64,000 bases of DNA from Chitinophaga rupis (GCF_900109685.1 NZ_FOBB01000001.1:1550001-1614000); one strand, 5' to 3'; positions 17,716 through 28,439 are shown, counted from the first letter of the stretch. Translations and numbers: made by a program. The notes: generated from the letters alone by a model not told the origin.

Positions 17716-18426
17716 ATGCAGGCAAAGAACATTAATGCGCATCTGACAGAGATCAGTACCTACTTTAAAATGGCTATTTCGGTAGACTGTGTCATCTTTG
17801 GCTTTGACAATGATGAACTAAAAGTATTACTGATAAAATCCGACCTCAATGAATTTACAGGTAAATGGTCATTACTGGGCGATATTGTACGCCCCGAAGA
17901 AGAGCTGAATGAGGCAGCTTACCGTGTGCTGAAAGCCCGCACAGGCCTGGATCATGTGTACATGGAGCAGGTGCAGACCTTTGGTGGCGTGCACCGGCAT
18001 CCTGCAGGGCGGGTAATTACAGTAGCTTATTATTCACTGGTGAACATAGAGCAGAATGAGCTGAAAAAGCACGGCAACGAGCTGCACTGGCATACTGTGA
18101 AAGATGTAACAGATATGGCTTTTGATCACCGGGAAATTTTACAAAGCTGCCACGAGCGTTTAAAGCATAAGGTCATAGAGCAGCCGGTAGGCTTTAACCT
18201 GTTACCTAAAAAATTCTCCCTGCGCGAGCTGCAAAACCTGTATGAAGCCATACTGGATGTAAAGCTGGACCGGCGCAACTTCAGAAAGAAATTTTTATCG
18301 ATGGACCTGCTGGTTGATCTGCATGAAGAAGAGGATGATGTACCTCACCGGCCGGCCCGTTTGTATAAATTCAACTTTGAAAAATACGATCAGCGGAAGA
18401 AGCGGTATTTAGGGATTGGGTTCTGA
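17716..18426 (+). CDS. NUDIX-domain transcriptional regulator (NrtR/AraR-like)
   Basis: 236 residues: a NUDIX fold (about 18-145) followed by a winged-helix C-terminal domain (about 155-236: FSLRELQNLYEAILDVKLDRRNFRKKFLSMDLLV), the architecture of NrtR and of the Bacteroides arabinose regulator AraR. The Nudix box (GDIVRPEEELNEAAYRVLKARTGL) lacks the catalytic REXXEE glutamates, so hydrolase activity is unlikely and the domain probably senses a sugar or nucleotide ligand. It is a single gene with no adjacent catabolic operon on the same strand; targets could be elsewhere. ATG at 17716 is used; ATG at 17770 is possible. Confidence 0.9.
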   Translation: MQAKNINAHLTEISTYFKMAISVDCVIFGFDNDELKVLLIKSDLNEFTGKWSLLGDIVRPEEELNEAAYRVLKARTGLDHVYMEQVQTFGGVHRHPAGRVITVAYYSLVNIEQNELKKHGNELHWHTVKDVTDMAFDHREILQSCHERLKHKVIEQPVGFNLLPKKFSLRELQNLYEAILDVKLDRRNFRKKFLSMDLLVDLHEEEDDVPHRPARLYKFNFEKYDQRKKRYLGIGF

Positions 18427-18428
18427 AT

Positions 18429-18642
18429 GGTCCATGGTCGATAGTCCATAGCATATTTCGATGAAGATGTATAAACGTAACAGGCAATGGTCTATGGCCT
18501 ATTTTGGAGTGCATGTATACACGCAGACCACTGCCTGCGGATCATTATGCTTTGCGTGAGGTGTAGTAGACTACGATCCATGGCCTGTTCCCCAGGACGA
18601 GTACAAATGCAGTTGTGATGGACTATGGGGATATCGACCATG
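18429..18642. repeat. Degenerate copy of the GTCCATGG inverted-end element
   Basis: The left part (18429-18454, GGTCCATGGTCGATAGTCCA) and right part (18617-18642, GATGGACTATGGGGATATCG) match the ends of the element at 5936-6126 with several changes; an extra ATGGTCTATGG unit occurs at 18487. It starts directly after the NUDIX regulator stop. The remaining gene-free DNA to 19003 is AT-rich and shows only a 16-codon ORF at 18745 that I do not support. Confidence 0.55.
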
Positions 18643-19003
18643 AACAAGCGTACTAATTACGCTTATCTCTCTCCAAAAAAATAAGCCGTAAATTTTTTTT
18701 TAACAAAAATTTAAGCTAAGATTGTGTAAGTAATACACATCTCCATGATGAGTATCACTACAGAGCCAAAATTTAAACTGAAAACCAAATTCTGAATCGA
18801 GTTACGCTATCCTGTTTTCAAGGAAAACTCCTTATTTTTTAAGCAAACTTGTTATCATCTTTTTTGAAAAAGTAAAACCTATTTGTTACCGTCTTTCTTA
18901 AAAGAAACAAGCCATCATATTTAATGAACCAGGAAGATCCAGGATCAACATAAGCTGATTTATAATTCCACGTAATGAAAACTAGCAGTCTTCTCCGCAA
19001 TTT

Positions 19004-19080
19004 GCCGGATGCCTTGTTGTTTTACTTTCCCTTGCACAGTATTTTTTGCGCAGGGGAAAGTAATTCCAGGCAAGGCCGGT
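19004..19080. repeat. Long imperfect hairpin
   Basis: TTACTTTCCCTTGC (19022-19035) pairs with GCAGGGGAAAGTAA (19050-19063) over 14 positions with one G-U pair, and an outer GCCTTG (19011-19016) pairs with CAAGGC (19071-19076), with further CCG/CGG pairing. It lies between the NUDIX gene and the icmF terminator and could be a structured RNA or a small palindromic element; no promoter was recognised. Confidence 0.45.
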
Positions 19081-19095
19081 TAACAATTCGGCCAT

Positions 19096-19121
19096 AAAAA
19101 AATGGCCACAAAATGCGGCCA
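19096..19121 (-). terminator. Intrinsic terminator of icmF
   Basis: On the minus strand TGGCC, a loop of about 9 nt and GGCCA are followed by seven T, 20 bp after the icmF stop. A second GGCCAT/ATGGCC hairpin overlaps it (19090-19107). Confidence 0.75.
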
Positions 19122-19140
19122 CTTCCTGATATAAGATCAA

Positions 19141-22100
19141 TTACATATTCCTTCTATACTGCCCGCCTACTTCATACAGCGCATGTGTAATTTGTCCCAG
19201 GGAACAGTGCTTCACCGTTTCCATCAGCTCCGCAAACAGGTTACCATTATTCACGGCTACCTGTTGCAGCTGCTTTAATGCATTTACACTTTTATCTGCA
19301 TGCCGTGCCTGAAAAGCCTGCAGGGTATTGATCTGGAATTCTTTTTCTTCCGTAGTAGAACGGATCACTTCTGCCGGTATAATGGTAGGAGATCCTTTTT
19401 TATTCAGGAAAGTATTCACACCCACGATCGGGTATTGCCCGTCATGTTTCAGTGATTCGTAGTATAAGCTTTCTTCCTGGATCTTATTACGTTGGTACAT
19501 TCTTTCCATAGCGCCCAGCACCCCGCCACGTTCTGTGATCCGATCAAACTCCAGCAGCACAGCTTCTTCCACCAGATCGGTCAGCTCTTCAATAAAGAAA
19601 GAACCCTGTATGGGATTTTCATTTTTGGCCGTACCCAGTTCCTGATTAATAATTAGCTGAATGGCCATAGCACGGCGTACACTTTCTTCCGTGGGCGTGG
19701 TGATGGCTTCATCGTACGCATTCGTGTGCAGGGAATTGCAGTTGTCATAAATAGCGTACAGGGCCTGCAGGGTGGTGCGGATGTCATTAAAATCTATTTC
19801 CTGCGCGTGCAGGCTGCGGCCGGAGGTTTGAATGTGGTATTTCAGCTTTTGTGAACGGTCGTTGCCCTTATATTTCTGGCGAATGGCTTTGGCCCATATG
19901 CGGCGCGCCACACGGCCTATTACGGCATATTCAGGGTCCATGCCATTGCTGAAAAAGAAGGAGAGGTTGGGTGCAAAATCATCTATATGCATACCCCGGC
20001 TCAGGTAATACTCCACATAGGTAAAACCATTCGCTAATGTAAAAGCCAGCTGGGTAATAGGATTGGCGCCTGCTTCCGCAATATGGTAACCGGAAATGCT
20101 TACGGAGTAAAAGTTGCGTACCTGCTGTTTAATAAAATAATCCTGCACATCGCCCATGAGCTTTAATGCAAACTCAGTGGAGAAAATGCAGGTGTTCTGC
20201 GCCTGGTCTTCTTTCAGTATATCTGCCTGCACAGTACCGCGTACGGTATTTAAAGCGTGGGCTTTTATTTTTTCATATACTTCCCTGTCCAGTACTTCAT
20301 CGCCGGAAATACCCAGCAGCTGCAGGCCTAAGCCATTGTTGCCTTTGGGCAGATCGCCATTGTAATGCGGTAAAGGATGTGCTTTGAACTTTGCTTTAAT
20401 GCGCTGCTGTACCTGTTCCGTTAACCCGTTCTCCGAAATATATTTTTCACATTGCTGGTCAATGGCTGCATTCATGAAAAAGGCCAGCAGTATGGGCGCC
20501 GGGCCATTAATGGTCATGGATACAGAGGTTTTGGGATCACAAAGATCAAACCCGCTGTACAGCTTTTTAGCGTCATCTACTGTGGCAATGCTTACCCCCG
20601 AGTTGCCTACTTTCCCATAAATATCGGGGCGGTGGGCAGGGTCTTCCCCATAAAGGGTAACACTGTCAAACGCAGTGCTGAGGCGCTTTGCCGGCTGGTC
20701 CAGCGATACGTAGTGGAAACGTTTATTGGTCCTTTCGGGGCCGCCTTCCCCGGCAAACATGCGGGTGGGATCTTCTCCTTCCCGTTTCAGCGGGAACACA
20801 CCGGCTGCATAGGGAAATTCACCCGGCAGGTTTTCCGTAAGCTGCCAGCGCAGCAGATCGCCCCAGTCTTTGTATTGCGGTAAGCTGATCTTGGGAATGC
20901 GCGACTGTGAAAGGCTGGCTGTATATAAAGGCAGCTTGATCACTTTATTCCTTACCTGGAACTCGTAGTGATCTGCCGTGTATTGCTGCTGCAGCTTTGG
21001 CCAGTTCTCAATCAGCTGCAGGCAACTGGGGTGCAGCTGCTGTTGCAGGTGCGCCTTAATGTTGTTCAATTCATCTTTGGCCTTTACCTCCTGCATAGCC
21101 AGCACCCCTTGCAGCTGGTACAGCTGGCTGGCAATGGCGCTTTGCTCATTCACCCATTTACCATAATCATGGATCACCTCTGTGATCTCTGACAGGTAGC
21201 GCACCCGCGCAGGGGGAATGATCTGCGACTTGGTAGTGGTATCCCTGGGCCGCTCATGGGTTACCTCTCCAAAGCGTACCTCGTTCTTTGATTCAATAAT
21301 ATGGATCACTTTTTCAAACAGCTGGTTAATACCGGCGTCATTGAACTGGGAGGCGATGGTACCTACTACCGGCAGGTCCTCGTCCTTTGCCGTCCATAAG
21401 CCATGATTGCGTTTGTATTGTTTGCGTACATCATGCAAAGCATCTAAGGCGCCGGCTTTATCAAACTTATTGATAGCAATGGCATCTGCATAATCCAGCA
21501 TGTTGATCTTTTCCAGCTGCGAGGCTGCGCCGTATTCCGGCGTCATTACATACAGGGATACATCGCAGTGATCTGTAATAGCAGTATCGCTTTGGCCAAT
21601 ACCGGAAGTTTCCAGGATAATGAGGTCAAACCCTGCCTGCTTGCAGATGTCTACTGCTTCCTGGATATGTTCACTAACGGCTTTATCACTTTCACGGGTA
21701 GCCAGGGAACGCATATAGGCGCGGGGATGGTGAATGGAGTTCATGCGGATCCGGTCGCCCAGCAAAGCGCCACCGGTCTTTTTCTTGGAAGGGTCCACAG
21801 AGATCACCGCCACGGTTTTATCTTCAAAATTGTTCAGGAAGCGGCGCACCAGCTCATCCGTTACACTGCTTTTACCCGCCCCGCCGGTACCGGTAATACC
21901 CAGTACCGCCTTGGTTTTTTGCTGGTCCGGCTGCCAGTCGGGCAGCTGGTCGTTTTCTGCAATGGTAATGGCCTGCGCAATGATCTTGTATTGTTTATCG
22001 GCTAATTTCTGCAGCTGTCCGTTCAGCACGGGTACGGTCAGGAAATCGCACTGGCGTATTACATCTTCGATCATGCCTTCCAGGCCCATGTGCCGTCCAT

Positions 22101-22464
22101 CGTCCGGGGAATACAGGCGGGTAATGCCATAGGCATGCAGCTCATCAATTTCAACCGGTAAAATGGTGCCGCCGCCGCCACCGAATATTTTAATATGGCC
22201 GCAGTGTTTTTCCTGCAGCAGGTCGTACATGTATTTAAAGAATTCTACGTGCCCGCCCTGGTAAGAGGTAACGGCAATGCCCTGCGCATCTTCCTGGATG
22301 GCGCAGTCTACAATTTCCGCAGCAGAGCGGTTATGGCCCAGGTGTATCACCTCTGCGCCCTTGGATTGCATAATACGGCGCATGATGTTAATGGCGGCAT
22401 CATGCCCGTCAAATAAAGCCGCAGCAGTAACAATGCGTACTTTATGCTTTGGTGTATAACTCAT
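19141..22464 (-). CDS. icmF: Fused isobutyryl-CoA mutase (IcmF)
   Basis: 1107 residues from the ATG at 22464 ([15 protein letters not shown]); the open frame to 22530 adds a non-homologous-looking stretch and is rejected. Three modules are fused: a B12-binding domain (1-140, FDGHDAA with lower cobalt ligand His21), a MeaB-like chaperone GTPase (about 180-420, P-loop GTGGAGKS at 192-199), and the acyl-CoA mutase barrel (from about 550 to the end). The enzyme interconverts isobutyryl- and n-butyryl-CoA with adenosylcobalamin, the G domain guarding cofactor loading. Single gene with its own terminator; divergent from the YncE/phosphatase gene. Confidence 0.95.
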   Translation of the reverse strand: MSYTPKHKVRIVTAAALFDGHDAAINIMRRIMQSKGAEVIHLGHNRSAAEIVDCAIQEDAQGIAVTSYQGGHVEFFKYMYDLLQEKHCGHIKIFGGGGGTILPVEIDELHAYGITRLYSPDDGRHMGLEGMIEDVIRQCDFLTVPVLNGQLQKLADKQYKIIAQAITIAENDQLPDWQPDQQKTKAVLGITGTGGAGKSSVTDELVRRFLNNFEDKTVAVISVDPSKKKTGGALLGDRIRMNSIHHPRAYMRSLATRESDKAVSEHIQEAVDICKQAGFDLIILETSGIGQSDTAITDHCDVSLYVMTPEYGAASQLEKINMLDYADAIAINKFDKAGALDALHDVRKQYKRNHGLWTAKDEDLPVVGTIASQFNDAGINQLFEKVIHIIESKNEVRFGEVTHERPRDTTTKSQIIPPARVRYLSEITEVIHDYGKWVNEQSAIASQLYQLQGVLAMQEVKAKDELNNIKAHLQQQLHPSCLQLIENWPKLQQQYTADHYEFQVRNKVIKLPLYTASLSQSRIPKISLPQYKDWGDLLRWQLTENLPGEFPYAAGVFPLKREGEDPTRMFAGEGGPERTNKRFHYVSLDQPAKRLSTAFDSVTLYGEDPAHRPDIYGKVGNSGVSIATVDDAKKLYSGFDLCDPKTSVSMTINGPAPILLAFFMNAAIDQQCEKYISENGLTEQVQQRIKAKFKAHPLPHYNGDLPKGNNGLGLQLLGISGDEVLDREVYEKIKAHALNTVRGTVQADILKEDQAQNTCIFSTEFALKLMGDVQDYFIKQQVRNFYSVSISGYHIAEAGANPITQLAFTLANGFTYVEYYLSRGMHIDDFAPNLSFFFSNGMDPEYAVIGRVARRIWAKAIRQKYKGNDRSQKLKYHIQTSGRSLHAQEIDFNDIRTTLQALYAIYDNCNSLHTNAYDEAITTPTEESVRRAMAIQLIINQELGTAKNENPIQGSFFIEELTDLVEEAVLLEFDRITERGGVLGAMERMYQRNKIQEESLYYESLKHDGQYPIVGVNTFLNKKGSPTIIPAEVIRSTTEEKEFQINTLQAFQARHADKSVNALKQLQQVAVNNGNLFAELMETVKHCSLGQITHALYEVGGQYRRNM

Positions 22465-22631
22465 AATATCAGTTTTCCATTGGCAGAAGCCAACGTTGCA
22501 AGTTACGAAAATAGGGGCAGCGGGCAGCAAAGCACAATAGTTGTTATGGTGCCATTAATTTACAGTGAACATTTCCCTATTTTACACAGCCTTTCTAACT
22601 TTACCCCCTTCCTGTTTCAAAATATGCACTG

Positions 22632-25070
22632 ATGAAAAAACTATGCTGGATCCTGGCCCTCATAACAGCCTTACCGGTTATGGCACAAAAGAAAACCACC
22701 GATACTGCTGCCCGCCGCATCACCCTGCCCAATGGCTGGTCACTTACGCCGGTGGGGCGTTCCCTGCCCCTGGGCGATCTGCCGCTGAACATGGTATTAT
22801 CCAGCTCCGGCAAATTCCTGGCAGTTACCAATAACGGGCAGGGCCGGCAAACCATTCAGCTCATAGCCACCGCAAATGAAACCCTGCTGGATGAGGTGAC
22901 CATTCCCAAATCCTGGCTGGGCCTTGCTTTTAGTAAAGATGAAAAGTACCTGTATGCATCCGGTGGCAATGATAACGTGATCTGGAAATATGCTATTAAT
23001 AATAACAAGCTGCAGCTGGCAGACAGTATTTCCCTGGGCAAACCCTGGCCGGAAAAAATAGGGCCGGCAGGTATAGCCATAGATGATGCGCATAAAAAGC
23101 TGTATGTAGTAACCAAAGAAAATAACAGCCTGTATATTATAGATCTTATCACCAACAAGGTGCAGAACAAGCTGCCCCTGGAAGCAGAAGCCTATACCTG
23201 TGTGCTGTCGCCAGATGCTAAGCAGCTCTACATTTCTCTGTGGGGAGGAGATAAGGTAGCTGTGTTTGATACAAAACAGCAGCGTATTACAACCAGCATT
23301 GCAACAGAAAGCCATCCGAATGAGCTGATCCTTTCTTCCAATGGCCGTTACCTGTATGTGGCCAATGCCAATGATAATACCGTATCTGTTATAAACATTG
23401 CCAGCGGTAAAGTCATCGAAACCCTTAATACTGCTTTATACCCGGGTGCGCCTGCAGGCTCCACCACTAATGGGCTGGCACTTTCCGCCAACAACCGTAC
23501 CCTGTACATTGCCAATGCAGACAATAACTGCCTGGCGGTATTTGATGTGGAAAAGCCGGGTAAAAGCCGGTCCAGGGGTTTTATACCGGTAGGCTGGTAT
23601 CCTTCCTGTGTAAGGGTATTGGGCAAAAAGGTGCTGGTGGCCAATGGCAAAGGATTTACCTCCCTGGCTAACCCGGAGGGACCTAACCCCATTCGCCGGC
23701 AGGATGCGGCCGGCCGTCATGAAGGCAATATACGGACCGATAAGCCGGTACAATACATTGCAGCGCTGTTTAAAGGCACCCTTTCCATATTTAACGAGCC
23801 TGATGAAGCAACGCTCAGCCGCTGGTCAGGGCTGGTATATGAAAATACACCTTATACCAAAGCCAGAGAGCAGCTGGCGCCGGGAGCGGCAGGCAATCCC
23901 ATTCCGCAAAAGCAGGGCGATGTTTCACCCATCAAATATGTGTTTTATGTGATCAAGGAAAACCGTACATACGACCAGGTGCTGGGCGATATGCGGCAAG
24001 GTAATGGAGATAGCAGCCTGTGTATATTCCCCGAAACGATCACTCCTAACCAGCATGCCCTTGCCAGTGAGTTTGTGCTGCTGGATAATTTTTATGTAGA
24101 TGCGGAAGTAAGCGCAGATGGGCACAACTGGTCTATGGCTGCTTATGCCACCGATTATGTTGAAAAAACCTGGCCTACCAGCTATGGCAAACGTGGCGGC
24201 ACTTATGATTATGAAGGCAGCCGTAAAATAGCCTATCCTAAAAAAGGCTTTATCTGGGACTACTGCCAGCGGGCAGGCGTAAGCTACCGCACCTATGGCG
24301 AGTTTGCAGAAAGCAATAAAGCCAGCCTGAAATCGCTGGAAGGCCATTTCTGTATAGGATATCCGTCTTTTGACCTGGCCATACAGGATATTCACCGGCA
24401 GCAATTGTGGGCGCAGGACTTTGATTCACTGGTAGCTGCAGGCGCCTTACCGCATTTTAATACGATACGCCTGGGTAATGATCATACCAGCGGTATGCGC
24501 AAGGGCGCCTATACGCCTTTTGCCGCCGTGGCAGATAATGACCTGGCAGTGGGCCGGCTGATAGAGCACATCTCCCATAGCCCGGTATGGAAAGAAAGCG
24601 CCATTTTTATCCTGGAAGATGATGCACAGAATGGCTCCGATCATGTGGATGCACACCGTTCCCCCGTATACGTGATAAGCCCTTATACCAAACGGAAAAC
24701 CCCGGTGCATAACATGTATGCCACCGCAGGAGTATTGCGCACCATGGAGCTGATCCTGGGCCTGCCGCCAATGAGCCAGTATGATGCTGCTGCCACACCT
24801 TTATGGGAATGTTTTACCCCCACTCCTGATCTGAGCCCCTATACAGCGCGGGAAGCCAATGTAAACCTGGAAGAACGTAACAGTGCCTGGAATGAGAGCG
24901 CCCGGCGTTCCGCCGCTTTTGACCTGGTGCATGAAGACCGTGCCCCGGACCTGGACCTGAATGAAGTGGTATGGAAAGCGATTCATGGTGAGCAGGCCGT
25001 TATGCCCGCCCCGCGCAGAAGCGCTTTTGTAAAGCTCCGTGCAGATGATGATGAGGAGGAAGATGAATGA
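22632..25070 (+). CDS. Exported bifunctional YncE-like beta-propeller / alkaline phosphatase-fold protein
   Basis: 812 residues. A signal peptide (to about residue 18, LPVMAQ) is followed by a YVTN/YncE-type beta-propeller (about 45-350, repeats such as NGRYLYVANANDNTVSVINIASGKVIETL) and a phosphoesterase domain of the alkaline phosphatase superfamily (about 420-740: YVFYVIKENRTYDQVLGDM, SADGHNWSMAAYATDY, ILEDDAQNGSDHVDAHRSPVYVISPY). The metal sites appear intact. Related proteins act on phospholipids or phosphate esters in the periplasm; the propeller may dock a partner or substrate. The acidic C-terminal tail (DDDEEEDE) is unusual. Confidence 0.9.
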   Translation: MKKLCWILALITALPVMAQKKTTDTAARRITLPNGWSLTPVGRSLPLGDLPLNMVLSSSGKFLAVTNNGQGRQTIQLIATANETLLDEVTIPKSWLGLAFSKDEKYLYASGGNDNVIWKYAINNNKLQLADSISLGKPWPEKIGPAGIAIDDAHKKLYVVTKENNSLYIIDLITNKVQNKLPLEAEAYTCVLSPDAKQLYISLWGGDKVAVFDTKQQRITTSIATESHPNELILSSNGRYLYVANANDNTVSVINIASGKVIETLNTALYPGAPAGSTTNGLALSANNRTLYIANADNNCLAVFDVEKPGKSRSRGFIPVGWYPSCVRVLGKKVLVANGKGFTSLANPEGPNPIRRQDAAGRHEGNIRTDKPVQYIAALFKGTLSIFNEPDEATLSRWSGLVYENTPYTKAREQLAPGAAGNPIPQKQGDVSPIKYVFYVIKENRTYDQVLGDMRQGNGDSSLCIFPETITPNQHALASEFVLLDNFYVDAEVSADGHNWSMAAYATDYVEKTWPTSYGKRGGTYDYEGSRKIAYPKKGFIWDYCQRAGVSYRTYGEFAESNKASLKSLEGHFCIGYPSFDLAIQDIHRQQLWAQDFDSLVAAGALPHFNTIRLGNDHTSGMRKGAYTPFAAVADNDLAVGRLIEHISHSPVWKESAIFILEDDAQNGSDHVDAHRSPVYVISPYTKRKTPVHNMYATAGVLRTMELILGLPPMSQYDAAATPLWECFTPTPDLSPYTAREANVNLEERNSAWNESARRSAAFDLVHEDRAPDLDLNEVVWKAIHGEQAVMPAPRRSAFVKLRADDDEEEDE

Positions 25071-25128
25071 TAGTTGGGGTTTATACTGCCAACTATTTTT
25101 ATATCTTGCGCTTTCATAATAAAATTCC

Positions 25129-26562
25129 ATGGTAGCACGAAGAGATTTTATCCGTAACAGCAGCCTCCTGGCAGGCGCTATAGGATTGGGGTTTCCCAAA
25201 CAGGTATTGGGTTGGGATGGTTATGCCTCACAACGCCCGCCGCTGGCACAGCGTAAGTTCACCAGCCAGGCAGTGGAAAAAGCAATTACCTCCATCAAAA
25301 AACAAATAGCCGATCCCAAGCTGGCCTGGATGTTTGAAAACTGCTTTCCCAATACGCTGGATACTACTGTAAATCATAAAACTATAGACGGCCGCCCGGA
25401 TACGTTTGTGCTTACGGGTGATATTCATGCGATGTGGCTGCGCGATTCCTCTGCCCAGGTATGGCCTTACCTGCCGTTGGTGAAGGAAGACAATGCCCTG
25501 CAGCAGCTGATTGCCGGTGTTATTAACCGTCAAACGAAATGTATCTTAATAGATCCTTATGCCAACGCTTTTAACGAAGGCCCCACCGGCAGCGAGTGGG
25601 ATAAGGATATTACTGATATGAAGCCGGAGCTGCATGAGCGCAAATGGGAAATAGATTCCCTTTGTTACACTGTACGCCTGGCCTACCATTACTGGAAAAT
25701 CAGCGGCGATACCAAGGTGCTGGATGATAGCTACCGCAAGTCATCTGCCCTGATCGTAAAAACTTTCAAAGAGCAGCAGCGTAAAGACGGCAAGGGGCCT
25801 TACAAGTTCCAGCGTGTTACGCCGGTGCAGTCTGATACTGTAGCTAACAGCGGTTATGGCGCACCCATTTCCCCGGTAGGGCTCATTGTATCTACTTTCC
25901 GTCCTTCGGACGATGCTACGGTGTTCCCCTTCCTGATCCCCTCCAACATGTTTGCCGTAGTATCCCTGCGCCAGCTGGCGGAGATCAGCAACACGGTTTG
26001 GAAAGATGCTGCTTTTGCCAAAGAGTGTACGGACCTGGCAAATGAGGTAGACCGTGCTATTAAGGCTTATGCCGTGGTAGAACATCCGCAGCTGGGCCAT
26101 ATGTATGCTTTTGAGGTAGATGGTTTTGGCAACCGCCTGTTTATTGACGATACCAATGTGCCCAGCCTCTTATCCATCCCTTACCTGGGATATACCACGG
26201 CCGATGATCCGTTGTACCAAACGGCCCGCCGTTTTGTATGGAGCACCTTTCACCCATGGTTTTACCAGGGTAAGTATGGCGATGGTGTCGGCAGCCCGCA
26301 CACGGGTGTAGACTACATCTGGCCCATGAGCATTATCATGAAAGCCCTGACCACACAGAATAAGGAGGAGATTGCAGAATGCATCCGTACCATCCGTAAT
26401 ACGGATGGGGATAAAGGGTTTATCCATGAATCTTATCAGAAGGATGATCCAACCAAGTTCACCCGTCCCTGGTTTTCCTGGGCCAATACCCTGTTTGGTG
26501 AGCTGATTATGAAAGTGAGCCAGGAATATCCGGAACTGCTGAAGAGACAATACAGTTTATAA
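25129..26562 (+). CDS. Glycoside hydrolase family 125 exo-alpha-1,6-mannosidase
   Basis: 477 residues. The N-terminus has a twin-arginine-like signal (ARRDFIRNSSLLAGAIGLG), so the protein is probably exported through Tat. The GH125 signature DTFVLTGDIHAMWLRDSSAQVWPYLPL lies near residues 85-112 and the family (alpha/alpha)6-barrel segments continue to the end (VGSPHTGVDYIWPMSI, TRPWFSWANTLFGELI). GH125 enzymes remove non-reducing alpha-1,6-mannose without metal, for instance from fungal or host N-glycans. It follows the YncE/phosphatase gene by 58 bp, so the two may be cotranscribed. Confidence 0.95.
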   Translation: MVARRDFIRNSSLLAGAIGLGFPKQVLGWDGYASQRPPLAQRKFTSQAVEKAITSIKKQIADPKLAWMFENCFPNTLDTTVNHKTIDGRPDTFVLTGDIHAMWLRDSSAQVWPYLPLVKEDNALQQLIAGVINRQTKCILIDPYANAFNEGPTGSEWDKDITDMKPELHERKWEIDSLCYTVRLAYHYWKISGDTKVLDDSYRKSSALIVKTFKEQQRKDGKGPYKFQRVTPVQSDTVANSGYGAPISPVGLIVSTFRPSDDATVFPFLIPSNMFAVVSLRQLAEISNTVWKDAAFAKECTDLANEVDRAIKAYAVVEHPQLGHMYAFEVDGFGNRLFIDDTNVPSLLSIPYLGYTTADDPLYQTARRFVWSTFHPWFYQGKYGDGVGSPHTGVDYIWPMSIIMKALTTQNKEEIAECIRTIRNTDGDKGFIHESYQKDDPTKFTRPWFSWANTLFGELIMKVSQEYPELLKRQYSL

Positions 26563-26573
26563 TTTCAAAGTTG

Positions 26574-26614
26574 AAGTGAGGGGAGCACTGGACAGCTCCC
26601 TTTCACTTTTTTTA
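26574..26614 (+). terminator. Intrinsic terminator after GH125 gene
   Basis: AAGTGAGGGGAGC and GCTCCCTTTCACTT form a stem around an 8-nt loop, followed by a T-run, 11 bp after the stop codon. Confidence 0.85.
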
Positions 26615-26654
26615 TAGTTTCACGCTTACGCTTCACCTTTTATCTTCCCTCGCC

Positions 26655-28433
26655 ATGTCCCCGGAAAAAATTTACGCCGACCGTTTAGCCCAGCTGCAAC
26701 AACAGATCACAAAGGCCCGCGGCCAGCTGCAGGTATTGGGCTGGGTGCGCCTGGGCTGCTTTGTAGGCATACTGGTATGCGCCTGGCAATACATTGCAAA
26801 GGATTTTGAACCCATATGGTGGCTGCCTATATTGGCGCTGCTGGCAGGTTTTATATATGCCCTGGCAAAATACCAGCGGGTAAAGGATAAGCTGGAGCTG
26901 CTGCAAACATTACAGCAGCTGAATGAAAAGGAGCTGCACCTGCAAACTACCTATGAATCCCGGTTTGAGGCGGGGAATGATTTTGTGGAGGAGCAGCATC
27001 CCTTTGGTACGGACCTGGATGTTTTTGGCCCGGCCTCTTTATACCAGCATATAAACCGTACCGGTACCTTAATGGGGCGGCAGGAGCTGGCTTATGCGCT
27101 GCAGTTCCCTTTACAGGAAACCGCCGCCATACAGCAAATGCAGGCCGCTGTAAAAGAGCTGGCGCCCAAAGTAGAGTTCCGGCAGCTGCTTACCGCACAG
27201 GCCATGCTGGCGCATGAAACCCCGGCTGACCGGGCTTCCCTGCAGCAATGGCTGCAAATGCCTTTCTCTTTTATTGATAAAAAATGGCTGCGCATACTAA
27301 GCTGGGTAAGCCCCGCCTGTTTGATCATCAGCATCATTATATATAGCTATACCAGCAATTATTATCCCGCCGCTTTTTTCTTAATGGTAAACTGGCTGCT
27401 GCTGGGATCAAATTCCAGGCAAATGCTGGCGCAGCATCAGCAGTTAAGCAATAAGGAGCAGGTATTACGTAAGTTTGCCACGCTGCTGCAGCTGGTGAAA
27501 AATGAATCGTTTGAAACCTCCGCGCTGCTTAAAACGCAGCAGGAGCAGGCTGCAGTAGCCGGAGATGCGCTGCACCGGCTGGCCCGCATCAGCAATGCGC
27601 TGGATCAAAGCCTGAACCTTATAGTAGCTACTGTACTGAACTCTTTGGTGTTATACAGCCTGCATTGCATGTTTAGCCTGGAAAAATGGAAAGCCCGCTA
27701 CCAGCACCAGGTGCAGGACTGGATGCAGGTAATTGCGCGCATGGAAGCCTGGGGCAGCCTGGCCACTTTTGCCTTTAACCATCCCGCATACATCTTCCCG
27801 GAAGCTACAGACCAGGGCGGGCTGGAAGCCACAGCCGTAGGCCACCCGCTGATACCGGCCAAAGAATGCGTAACCAATAGCATTACAGTAGGCCGTCCGC
27901 AACACTTTCTTATTATCACCGGTTCTAACATGAGCGGTAAAAGCACTTTTTTGCGCAGCGTAGGCAGCAACCTGCTGCTGGCCATGTGTGGTGCGCCGGT
28001 ATGTGCGGAAAGGTTTTCCTTTACGCCCGTGCACATCATGACCTCCATGCGTATTAAAGATTCCATTGCCCGGCATACCTCTTATTTCCAGGCGGAGCTG
28101 TTACGCCTGCAGCAGATCGTAAAAGTGCTGCAGCGCGGCGGCAACGTATTTATATTGCTGGATGAGATCCTGAAAGGCACCAACTCCGCCGACAAGCTTA
28201 CCGGCTCACAGCAATTGATCACCCATCTTTTGCAATATAACTGCCTGGGCATGATAGCCACTCACGACCTGGAGCTGGGGCAGCTGGAACAGGTATACCC
28301 GCAGCAGATCAGGAACTATTGCTTTGAAAGCACCATCCAGGAAAATCGTCTGTACTTCGATTACCGCATCCGCGAAGGCATTGCCCATAATAAGAATGCT
28401 ACTTTCCTGATGCAGCAAATGGGAATTATATAA
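26655..28433 (+). CDS. Membrane-anchored MutS-like ATPase
   Basis: 592 residues. The C-terminal third is the MutS ATPase domain: Walker A in ITGSNMSGKSTFLRSVGSN (about 420-438), the MTSMRIKDSIARHTSYFQAEL segment, Walker B in VFILLDEILKGTNSADK and the ATHDLELG switch. The N-terminal mismatch-binding domain of true MutS is missing; instead there are predicted membrane segments near residues 26-45, 53-72 and 215-255. It therefore cannot be the canonical repair protein. Such MutS-related membrane proteins are common in Bacteroidota and have no known role. Single gene between two hairpin regions. Confidence 0.88.
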   Translation: MSPEKIYADRLAQLQQQITKARGQLQVLGWVRLGCFVGILVCAWQYIAKDFEPIWWLPILALLAGFIYALAKYQRVKDKLELLQTLQQLNEKELHLQTTYESRFEAGNDFVEEQHPFGTDLDVFGPASLYQHINRTGTLMGRQELAYALQFPLQETAAIQQMQAAVKELAPKVEFRQLLTAQAMLAHETPADRASLQQWLQMPFSFIDKKWLRILSWVSPACLIISIIIYSYTSNYYPAAFFLMVNWLLLGSNSRQMLAQHQQLSNKEQVLRKFATLLQLVKNESFETSALLKTQQEQAAVAGDALHRLARISNALDQSLNLIVATVLNSLVLYSLHCMFSLEKWKARYQHQVQDWMQVIARMEAWGSLATFAFNHPAYIFPEATDQGGLEATAVGHPLIPAKECVTNSITVGRPQHFLIITGSNMSGKSTFLRSVGSNLLLAMCGAPVCAERFSFTPVHIMTSMRIKDSIARHTSYFQAELLRLQQIVKVLQRGGNVFILLDEILKGTNSADKLTGSQQLITHLLQYNCLGMIATHDLELGQLEQVYPQQIRNYCFESTIQENRLYFDYRIREGIAHNKNATFLMQQMGII

Positions 28434-28439
28434 TTTGCG

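Noticed and set aside
18745..18795. 16-codon ORF starting MMSITTEP, considered as a peptide precursor
   Set aside because: No modification enzyme nearby, no clear promoter and too short to judge.
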